Notes under the pieces: model-generated
What the model saw: only the letters and a program-made list of their open reading frames with translations
Told to the model about the DNA's origin: nothing
Database searches by the model: none
Translations under genes and position numbers: made by a program
Source of the DNA: Opeltia flavorubescens
Taxonomy: Eukaryota; Ascomycota; Lecanoromycetes; Teloschistales; Teloschistaceae
DNA length: 64,000 nt
Assembly (NCBI GenBank): GCA_000442125.1
Contig: KE546967.1
Span: 2,046,001-2,110,000, forward strand
Direction: 5' to 3'
Shown: positions 56,196-64,000 of the stretch, in pieces
How the letters are laid out: each line of letters opens with the position of its first letter
Position numbering within the stretch: position 1 is the first letter of the stretch

Positions 56196-58832
56196 TCAAT
56201 TAACACACCATTTGCTATTTCCTGGTACAGACTTCTTAATTTGCACATATTGACCACAATATATTCGATCAAGAAATTCGGACACAGTTTTACTTATCCA
56301 TTCTTCATTGCTAATACCAACTGCATGAAGAGCATCCATTACACTGGGACTGTTCGAAAGCCGCTGCATCTCTAGTGCGATCCCTTGGACAAGTGCAAAA
56401 TGAGAAGGGTTATCTTGAGCAAATGTTGGGAGTGCTTTCAACGCGTGGGCAGCGGCTGACAAAGCTAATTCTGGAACGAGGGAATATGCGGCTTGACAAG
56501 CTGTGTTGACGTCTAAAGGTACTCTCTGGAAAATTACCTGTGACTTTTGCTCAACACACGTGAAGTCGTCGTATCGATACTGTGGCTTACTCCTGGCATC
56601 GACGAGTAGACTGGTGTGAGCTTTTGCGGGGTTAGGCGTTGTTGAATATGAGCCATGATATAGGATCCAGGGGCTCGAAAGTCCTGTAATAAGAGCGTGT
56701 GTCTCTTCCAAGTCCGGAACACGAACCGAGTTGATATCTCGGCGATTGGACAATAAGTACCAGCAGCCGTGATGATCTCTCATCAACAATCGGTATCGCT
56801 GTTGATCATCTTTGGGGAGAGACTGGTAGCCGGCGTACATCTCTGGTACACCATCGGCAGGTTTTGCAATGGTTATCCGAATGCCAGCTAGCTCAGCAAC
56901 AAGACCCTTTCGTTTAGTGTGTAAGAAAGCTCGATTCTCTTCTTCGCCTGGTACTGGGAAAGCGAAATGAAGGTTATCTTGTAAGAGCAGGGACCGAGGA
57001 GCCCATCGGAAGNCAATACTTTGCAGTCTTGGCGCTGTGTGGAAGAGAATGTCTTTGTGTATACCGGAAGCGGATGTAGCAATCATTTGCCAGAGCAATC
57101 TCATTCGTTTTCCAGGTTTACACGCCAGAATGCGTCCAATCTTAAGCGCTAAGAGCGTCGCAATGATAAGAGGCTCATCTGAGGGAACAGTGAGGGATCG
57201 ATATGCTAGTCCTCGTGCCACGTTTTTCACTTCAGCCCTTCGGTCATCGATGTTTAGGATGTCGAAAAGATGGGCAAAGGTACCGAGTCTACCGCTTAGA
57301 CTACTTGAAACCCCTCGCCAGCGGATGTCTGTGGTGGAAATCTGGTGAAGACGATTAGTCAGTGACCGTAGAGGTAGAGCTATATTGGTCAATTGAAACC
57401 ACAACTTGTTCTGCCTCGCCGGCAGCGCGCCCTCTTGTAACGTCCAGAGCCTGGTCATCCAGCGGGATGTCGCAACACGCAAGCATGCTTCCTCGACGCC
57501 AACTCGATCAGTGCGCTGAGGATGAGAGATGAGACTTCGATCCAGGACCAAGACTACATACGCTTCATTGTATGTGCGATACAACTGCGTCAATGCAATA
57601 TTCTTCGCCTCTTTTGATACCACTGGGCAGCATAAAGTGTCACACCAAAGCAACAGCTGGGATGCGTCTATCTCTATGGGGACCTTCGTCGGCACATACT
57701 CAAAATCGAGATTGTTCACCGACACCTTGAGTCTTGCGATCTGACATCTAGGCAAAGCAGTCGCCGCAGAGTTCCCGAGACCGTCGGCGCAAACGTGAGA
57801 AATCGCCGCATAAGGTGTCGATTCAGTCGATGTAACGACTTCAACTGACAGCTTATCGATATCTTTTTCATGTCGGATTCTCAGGAGCGGCAAATGTCCT
57901 TGCCTGAGGCAGTATGCGAGTTGCTCTTCGTCAATGCGAAGAGAATCGCACTTGCAAGACTCATCGACGTGTCGAGGGATTTGATGTGGGGTCAGTAGAC
58001 CTCCGGCCTGGCACTTGGCCTCATCACAAGCCTCATGACGCGGCTGAAGATAATCGTCCTGAAAGCAAGTAGCAACAAAAGCCAAAGCTTGCGTCGATGA
58101 TCCGAATTCATTGATCAACATTCGAATCTGGCTTGGACAGCAATTGCTACGTTCAAGCAGCAAATATCGCAGAAATGGATCACCGGGGGTAAGGCCCCAG
58201 GTCAAGGGCAAGAGGTTACGTCTAGCATCTTTAGTCCATGCCACATCGCAAGCTTTGCTAACCGCGTATCCGATGAGTTCCGACACAGAAGCAAGATGAA
58301 ATCTGAGGTCATTGTCAAATGCGGGATATTCCACGCTCAGGCAAGCATGGGCTAAGCCTAAGCACTCTGCTAGATGTTCGTAAAGAGCTGGTAGACGGTT
58401 TTCTTGCTTCATCCGGTTTTCCCATTCTTCAAGGCGAGCCAGGAGATTTGCGGTTGTAATGATGGACGTTTCCATCTCTCCATTCTCTTCCTGAGAACGG
58501 GCGGCAACAACAAACTCATCATGATGGAACAAGTCTTGCAGTACTTCATGTAAAAGCCCAAAGAAGAGCCAGTTTTGCATGAGAGATTCAAGTTCAGCTT
58601 GTGGCATCTCGAGGAGGCGCCGACGTCCGGAAGCAGTCAATGAAGGGGTTTTACCCTGTGTCCCATCTGCCTTCAAGCTGGGTAGGCCGCATCTTTGAGG
58701 ATATTCTAGAAAGAGTCCTTTGTCATATTGTCGTCGACATCGATTTGCGATCGGTGGGAAAATGGAGCTTGCCTGCCCAACTCGTTGCGGCAGATGCTCC
58801 ATTATCAACTTTTCTCCTAAAATTTTATCCAA
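56196..58832 (-). CDS. HET (heterokaryon incompatibility) domain protein
   Basis: One exon of 878 residues with one ambiguous base at 57013. The HET domain lies internally at about residues 338-465: YAAISHVCADGLGN, then LLLWCDTLCCPVV, the KNIALTQLYRTYNEAYVVLV block and RWMTRLWTLQEGAL, which are the classic HET motifs. The 335 residues before it are helical with several Cys pairs (CDEAKCQAG, ESCKCDSL) and no recognised domain. About 400 residues follow it. HET domains adopt a TIR-like fold and trigger cell death when different individuals fuse; this protein's own role is inferred only. The internal position and long N-terminal extension are typical of one large HET subgroup. Confidence 0.9.
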   Translation of the reverse strand: MDKILGEKLIMEHLPQRVGQASSIFPPIANRCRRQYDKGLFLEYPQRCGLPSLKADGTQGKTPSLTASGRRRLLEMPQAELESLMQNWLFFGLLHEVLQDLFHHDEFVVAARSQEENGEMETSIITTANLLARLEEWENRMKQENRLPALYEHLAECLGLAHACLSVEYPAFDNDLRFHLASVSELIGYAVSKACDVAWTKDARRNLLPLTWGLTPGDPFLRYLLLERSNCCPSQIRMLINEFGSSTQALAFVATCFQDDYLQPRHEACDEAKCQAGGLLTPHQIPRHVDESCKCDSLRIDEEQLAYCLRQGHLPLLRIRHEKDIDKLSVEVVTSTESTPYAAISHVCADGLGNSAATALPRCQIARLKVSVNNLDFEYVPTKVPIEIDASQLLLWCDTLCCPVVSKEAKNIALTQLYRTYNEAYVVLVLDRSLISHPQRTDRVGVEEACLRVATSRWMTRLWTLQEGALPARQNKLWFQLTNIALPLRSLTNRLHQISTTDIRWRGVSSSLSGRLGTFAHLFDILNIDDRRAEVKNVARGLAYRSLTVPSDEPLIIATLLALKIGRILACKPGKRMRLLWQMIATSASGIHKDILFHTAPRLQSIXFRWAPRSLLLQDNLHFAFPVPGEEENRAFLHTKRKGLVAELAGIRITIAKPADGVPEMYAGYQSLPKDDQQRYRLLMRDHHGCWYLLSNRRDINSVRVPDLEETHALITGLSSPWILYHGSYSTTPNPAKAHTSLLVDARSKPQYRYDDFTCVEQKSQVIFQRVPLDVNTACQAAYSLVPELALSAAAHALKALPTFAQDNPSHFALVQGIALEMQRLSNSPSVMDALHAVGISNEEWISKTVSEFLDRIYCGQYVQIKKSVPGNSKWCVN

Positions 58833-60045
58833 AGATAGATTTTGGATAGAAAATTCATCATGTCATTGTCCCAGTCAAGGCCTGCTTAAAGAATTCACAG
58901 CCGAGCCTCCCTCGTGGCAAGGCTGAAATCTCAATGCAGGTGGCGCCCCACTACACCTTTTCAGGCAGCTTCGAAGTCTGATTGGATTTTCGTCTGGACC
59001 AATCACACTCGGTCTTGGTATTGATAAATACATCACGTCCTCCATGTAGATGCGCCCGGAAACAAGTATACAATAAAGACAGAATTTAACATCTAGAAGC
59101 GTTCTTCTAGAACGACGCAATCAAAATCCGATAGCTTGTATTGAGAACTTACCATGCGCTTGGATCTTTTCTTCCATATCAGCAAAACTCCCTGCAGATA
59201 CATCATTGTCAATGAAACTTGCACGATATCCTTTTCTTAAATTTATATCAGGACACAAAATCTTATTGATCTCAAAGACATCTACTCCAAATCCTGCCCG
59301 GATGGAGATGCTACCGGCAACATTTAGCTTTTACAAAGGTTGAATTGGCCTTGATAAATTACCTTAACGCTCTAAAATAGATCGTATTGGTCGACAGACA
59401 ACAGTGATACGGACAGTAGCAGGCCAATGTTTGGGCGAGACGCTAACCCTGTGTTGTCCAGCCTGACAAGTGAGTATTGTTGTGCATCACACTGGTATGC
59501 AATAATGTGCGAAATCGATACCTGGGTTTTCATAGCTTCACTTCCTACCCAAGGAGGAGTTGCGATCGAGGTTCCAACGATGATTTCCTTTCGTTCGAGT
59601 TGCGTATCTGTGCCCAAAACCTGGTCAAGCAATTGGCCGACCTTGGTCTTTCTTGAACGTTCTTCGTGACTTAGCCTCGGCCTTAATGGTGGCAATCACA
59701 AACCATGAGCCGGGAGTAGATTCAAAGTCTTGTCAGCAGATTCGGAGATATNGAAGTCATACAACCGAACCATGACCTCGCTAGGCTGTATACCATAATC
59801 AGAATCGACATGATGCTTTCAGGCAATGGATTTGCACATGATCTTTGTCATGATCTTCGGTCGTTCGGGCTCGATTTCAGGAGATTGTTCATCGCGGACG
59901 AAATCTCGGACGAATTTTCACAACCACAATCCTTCGCATGATCACATAAAGCTGGTGTCAGCATGCGCACCTCTTAATATCCAATCAGTCGTTTCAGACT
60001 TAACTGACAATCACCTTCTAAAGCATTTCCTGCAAGCACCGTCCA
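58833..60045. other. Intergenic region, 1.2 kb, with a possible gene relic
   Basis: On the minus strand, 59372-59695 is open for 107 codons (KEIIVGTSIATPPWVGSEAM) and a neighbouring frame at about 59705-59815 also looks coding (SEVMVRLYDF, SADKTLNLLPAHG). They may be pieces of one decayed or spliced gene of unknown family. Ambiguous base at 59752. Confidence 0.3.
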
Positions 60046-60882
60046 ATGGCCCAATCAAAGAGTCCTTCACCTCCCCAACGGCATCTACCAAGCTAACACC
60101 ATCCCAGTCACGCTATACACCAGCAAACTATGTCCATTCGCTCATCGCGTTCACATCACTCTTCGGGCTCTCAAGCTTCCCTATGAAACTGTATTCATCG
60201 AGCTCGGCAAGCCCAAAGAACCATGGTATCTCGAGATCAACCCTCGGGGCCTAGTTCCTAGTATGAAAGTCAGCGACGGCACTCTTAAAGACGAAGTCAT
60301 TATCGAGTCAGCCATCGCTGCGACTTACCTTGCTGATGCTTATCCGTCTCCGAGCTTCTGGCCTGAAAGCCATTCGACTCCCACGAGCGCGCTGACAAGA
60401 GCAAGAATCAATTTCTTTGTGGATACGTTTGTGAATAAAGTCAATGGGTCTTTCTACGCAGTCTTGCTTGCGCAAGGGGAAGAGCAGGGGAAACTAGGCG
60501 CAGAGTTCGTCAAAGCGATCGAGAAAGAATTGGAACCCTTGCTGGAAGGAGCGGCGCCATTCTTCGGGGGAAGCTCCAGATTGACACTCGCTGAGGTAAG
60601 TACCATGAACAAGAAAGTTTCCCGTTGCCACTCACCAGGCTCTGATGCTTGCTGTAGGCCATGACAGCACCATTCGTCCTCCGCTATCAGACTTTCATCC
60701 AGGATGGACTGTTCCCAAAGTCTATGCTGAAGGCTATGGAGGCGCTGCCCAACTATAATAAGTGGAGCAAAGCACTTCATAAGGAAGAAGCGGTCACGTA
60801 TATCTACGATGGGGCTCTGGTAGCTGCCAACGCTGCAGAGCGAGTCAATGGTGCGCACGCTGCTGCTGCAACTGCGAAATGA
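60046..60882 (+). CDS. Glutathione S-transferase
   Basis: Three exons, 60046-60061, 60108-60595 and 60658-60882, give 242 residues. The tiny first exon (MAQSK) joins ITLYTSKLCPFAHRVHITLR, the usual GST start; its donor (GTCCTT) is weak but the 46-nt intron has a perfect CTAAC branch site, and without splicing no ATG is in frame. The N-terminal thioredoxin-like domain has CPFAHR (CxxxH active-site region), the cis-proline motif NPRGLVPSM and the ESAIAATYL glutathione-binding loop. The C-terminal helical domain includes RARINFFVDTFVNKV. Cytosolic GSTs conjugate glutathione to electrophiles; the CPFAHR motif resembles omega-like or fungal GST classes that may act as thiol transferases. Start is the least certain part. 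Confidence 0.85.
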
Positions 60883-61659
60883 ATCCGCAGCTCAACTTTG
60901 GGATTGCAGGGATTCCGTCGCAAGCGTTCGAGCTCTGTAGATAGTAGAGGAAGTAGTTTCGCGAAATAAGAACAATCTTATGTTTTAATTCTGCTTGTAA
61001 TCCGCTGCATTAGCATCTTCGAATTTCGTGTGTGTTCACCCTTCTTACAATCGAGTCCTGGTCGTGGTGGAACCATGTTTACTAATTGCAGACGGGGTAT
61101 GCACGTCCATCCCAAAGCACAGACCAAGGATTTGCAAAACTACAAGCATCATCGCTGCCTTGAAAGAGCGCGATCCGCTTACGAAACGTATACCATCATT
61201 ACTAAACATGAAGCTTGTTTTACCTCGCAGCTCTAGTTCCCCTACTTTAGTGCTAAGCGAGACCATGGCCTAGGATGGTATCCTGCAGGAACGCATCAAA
61301 CACAAACAAATTGTGGGATGACTGAGGGATCGTTTCAGCTAAGAGAACAAGCTTTGCCCACAATTCAGCAGTGTGACTTCGCAAAGGATAATCTAGCGCG
61401 AAAAATCTCCGGCTCATGGTCCCGGGCAATTTCGCATGTGCATCCCGCGTTTCGCGGCTAAGAACTTAAATTCAAGGTGTTTCGAGAAATCCTATATGCG
61501 CAAGGAACAATATTGAGGATGTCAAAATGATGACCTTCCCTGATGATTCGTGTTTTCATTTTGTTTTTGTGTGTTTTTCGACGTTTCTAGTTTTCTGGGG
61601 ACATTCGCTCTTTTTCGCCCTTTACCACTCATTCAAATTATTTTCCACTTGCGTTCATT
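60883..61659. other. Intergenic region, 0.8 kb
   Basis: No gene seen; promoter of the GH12 gene presumably lies at the right end, where a T-rich stretch precedes the ATG. Confidence 0.55.
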
Positions 61660-62808
61660 ATGCATCTCCATAACATTGCGAGATATACTATCGCGCTGGC
61701 CGCGACGCTGGTAACTGCATGTCCTCGGCCCAGGGCACAGCAAGCGAGCAATTCCCATCCCCCGGCGAATATGTGCGGGAACGACGATCGCACCATCCTG
61801 GATGGAACACCGTGGCTTGTGGCAAATAGCATGTACGGTGCTGGTGCTATGGTTGGCACTTCTTGCACGGAGTATGAGAGGGTGGAGGCTGGGACGAATG
61901 GGAACCAGAGGGTTGTTTTTAAGAGTACGGTTGATATTGAGAAGGTTGATGGAACGTATGTCATTTCCGTCCTGCTGCTTCCTTCTCGGACCTTCCCGTG
62001 ATCTTTTTGCGCATTGAAATTTGCTGATAGATTTTGGTGACAGGGATAATATCTGCAAAGGTTATGCCAATGTCGGCTTAATCCAGAATCTTCAAAGCAC
62101 CATCTCAAGTATCAACTCCATACCTGCTTCTTATTCCGTGAGTTCAACTCCCACCTCTCTCGCCCCTCCAAAAACCCACATACAAACATCTGCACTCAAA
62201 TTCAAACTAACATCTCCAGTGGTCCCGAACATCCACCTCCGACTTCAAAGGTTCCCGCCCCCCCCCNNNNNNNNNNNNNNNNNNNNNNNNNNNNNNNNNN
62301 NNNNNNCTCCCCTTCTTTATCCCCTCATCTAACCCCCACCCCTTATCTTAGGAAACATATGTTTCGACTTCATCCTCTCCCCCCAACGCGGGGACTCCAC
62401 CTCCACCACCGCCCAAGAACTCATGCTCTGGCTCCAATGGTCCGGCGGACAACTCCCCATCGGCTGGGACCGTGGCCCTGTCGCTACCATCCCCTCTATG
62501 TTCGGCACTTCCTGGAAACTCTACGAGGATGTTAATATGGGGAATGGTATGACGGTGCATAGTCTTCTTCCGGATACGCAGTTCTCGGGGAATTTTGAGG
62601 GGGATTTGAAAAAGTGGTTTGAGGAGATGGTTGGGAGGGGGAAGGTGGGTGGGGGGTGGTGGGTTAATGTTGGGAATGCGGGGTGAGTTTCCTTCCTTGC
62701 TCTGCTTTATCGTGCTGTACTGATCGTGGTTCGCGTGTGTATAGGTCCGAGATCTTTTGGGGTAATAGTGTGATGGAGGCCAGTCTGGGGTTGCAGATTA
62801 ATCTTTGA
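61660..62808 (+). CDS. GH12 glycoside hydrolase (endoglucanase / xyloglucanase), interrupted by gap
   Basis: Exons 61660-61955, 62044-62137, 62220 to the gap, 62352-62682 and 62745-62808. A signal peptide (MHLHNIARYTIALAATLVTA) opens it. GH12 hallmarks follow: LQSTISSINSIPASYS, AQELMLWLQWSGGQLPIG with the likely nucleophile Glu, MFGTSWKLYEDVNMGNGMTV, and AGSEIFWGNS with the likely acid/base Glu near the C-terminus. The enzymes cleave beta-1,4-glucan or xyloglucan outside the cell. The middle of exon 3 to exon 4 is lost in a 40-N assembly gap next to a C homopolymer (62257-62306), so I cannot give the exact exon 3 end or protein length. The gap is an assembly feature and the gene is probably intact. 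Confidence 0.85.
62267..62306. other. Assembly gap (40 N)
   Basis: A run of 40 N directly after a poly-C stretch inside the GH12 gene; probably a sequencing failure at the homopolymer. Confidence 0.95.
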
Positions 62809-63023
62809 GCTGAGCTCAATGCTGTTGGGTCAAGATTATCGAAGAAATTCTTGTGCAGTTAAGTACTATGACACTTTACATGATTTTGTTGGTGATCCTG
62901 GAGGTGTCCCTCTAATAGTGGCGTATCACCGGTGTGTAATCCTTTGGCTAAACTAGAGACATTTGATCTCGTTTGAACCGATACATTCTGGCGTGAACTT
63001 CTCCCCACTAGTTTGCTTCCTCG

Positions 63024-64000
63024 TCAGTGACGCAGCTTTATATAGTGTAAGTTCGGTAATCCATGAATTTCTTTCATCTTGTTCTGATCCGCATAGACTG
63101 CATCTAACAACGCCTTACAATCTGATGGAACTCCCCCGATTCTAATTGTTAGCTCCTCGAGAGATTCAGGCAGAAGACCCCACAGCTCATAACTCGATGG
63201 TTGAGTAATATCCTTCGGCTCGGGTGGAAAGTATCCTTGTTTCTGCCGGAGATACTCGTCTCCTTTTCCCTCGTCTACCTCTCCCATCAGTAATTGGGCT
63301 GAGAATTCTAATATCTTCAATCGGTCGAATGGCTTGAAAGTCTCAATCGCGGTACATGACATGACTACATCCCCGGTGAAGTGCAGTTTCTCGAGTGTTG
63401 GGCCCAAGTGAGCGATGATGGTGTTCAGGCAAGCGCCGCCGTTCCAGAGATATCCTGCTCCGTTACCCATGGCCGTGTGCGAGTAATGAAATGATTTGAG
63501 GTTTTTCAAGGGAGATAGGAATTTTTGCATATTTGAGGCACTGATGGCGCTGTTCGTGAGCGTAATGCTTTCTACGGTTGAGACTTGACTTTCTGGGAAA
63601 GGCCATTTGTAGGGGGTATAGTCGGCTTCGAGACCTTCGCCAGACAGATCCTGCAAAGAGGGTAGAGCGATGAATGGTGCCAGAGTCTGCAGAGGGGTAC
63701 CAGTCTCATTATCCTGGGTATGGATGTGGAATTTCCGAAGTTTTGCTAACGGTAACGCTGGTGAGATGGGGTCTGAATTCGGCGCATTAATTATGTCCCA
63801 AGCGATCGTCATCATGATACTATCGAGGTACTGTCTTCGATACTCCCAAGTATCCCAGAGATACAGGCTCGTCAGGCTGGGGAGCAGAGTCAAAAGTAAA
63901 GTGATCGCTGGGCCAACCTCTCCCGCAAGTATACGTTGATGCCAATCCCTTTTGTCATGGTGAACTAGGGGAACATGGTCTTGGCTCCGCAATTTTGGGT
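63024..64000 (-). CDS. F-box/LRR-like hypothetical protein, 5' partial
   Basis: The minus-strand frame is open from the right window edge to the stop at 63024-63026, so the start lies beyond the window; the TTG at 63992 is not a credible start. About 324 residues are visible. The sequence has leucine-rich strand-helix spacing (LLLTLLPSLTSLYLWDTWEY; LAKLRKFHIHTQDNE; LPSLQDLSGEGLE; LEKLHFTGDVVM; LEELTIRIGGV) like the C-terminal part of fungal F-box proteins. The ending HGLPNLHYIKLRH lacks any other domain. No F-box is in view, so the F-box call rests on similarity of layout only. Confidence 0.6.
   Translation of the reverse strand, partial: PKLRSQDHVPLVHHDKRDWHQRILAGEVGPAITLLLTLLPSLTSLYLWDTWEYRRQYLDSIMMTIAWDIINAPNSDPISPALPLAKLRKFHIHTQDNETGTPLQTLAPFIALPSLQDLSGEGLEADYTPYKWPFPESQVSTVESITLTNSAISASNMQKFLSPLKNLKSFHYSHTAMGNGAGYLWNGGACLNTIIAHLGPTLEKLHFTGDVVMSCTAIETFKPFDRLKILEFSAQLLMGEVDEGKGDEYLRQKQGYFPPEPKDITQPSSYELWGLLPESLEELTIRIGGVPSDCKALLDAVYADQNKMKEIHGLPNLHYIKLRH

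Noticed and set aside
1-64000. Transposons, LTR elements, CRISPR arrays, rRNA genes
   Set aside because: No transposase, reverse transcriptase, long terminal repeats, spaced direct repeats or rRNA-like sequence was seen.

Overview
The window is nuclear DNA from a filamentous ascomycete (Pezizomycotina). Genes are split by short introns, mostly 46-150 nt, with GTRNGT donors, CTRAC-like branch sites and YAG acceptors. The gene families also fit: HET, HeLo, DUF7580 and NB-ARC/TPR proteins, con-13, an Argonaute and a GH12 hydrolase. The sequence does not let me choose a class; Leotiomycetes or Dothideomycetes would both fit. I saw no transposon, viral element, CRISPR array, rRNA or tRNA.

Layout, left to right. 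1-1.4 kb: end of a HeLo-type pseudokinase protein. 3.5-4.5 kb: secreted con-13-like protein with an HExxH motif. 5.2-9.3 kb: one long kinase/Sel1/ankyrin gene. 10.3-13.7 kb: eight-exon Argonaute, preceded by a degenerate 114-bp tandem repeat. 14-20 kb, minus strand: an unclear acidic ORF, a zinc-knuckle coiled-coil protein, and two tandem paralogues of an unrecognised six-cysteine single-TM family. 20.5-24.5 kb: a CAX-type cation/H+ antiporter (minus) and a type II membrane protein (plus). 26.4-32.7 kb: a divergent pair, a DUF7580 protein (minus) and a C2H2-NB-ARC-TPR NLR (plus). 33.3-43.5 kb: ACS-type MFS transporter, F-box protein, mitochondrial membrane protein and APC-family permease with GATA sites upstream. 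44.6-47.9 kb: a truncated P450 converging on a complete one. 49.5-55.6 kb: F-box/zinc-type protein, SRPK-like kinase and a protein with a PD-(D/E)XK-like core. 56.2-64 kb: HET protein, glutathione transferase, GH12 hydrolase interrupted by an assembly gap, and an edge-truncated F-box/LRR-like protein.

Several genes belong to families used in fungal self/non-self recognition and regulated cell death (HeLo, NLR, DUF7580, HET, ankyrin-kinase), and Argonaute adds RNA-based defence. The most attractive candidate system is the divergent DUF7580/NLR pair sharing a 351-bp intergenic region. The most attractive undescribed family is the six-cysteine TM pair. The rest is ordinary metabolism and transport with no evident biosynthetic cluster.

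All exon structures were worked out by hand from splice signals, frame and family similarity. None was checked against transcripts or databases.
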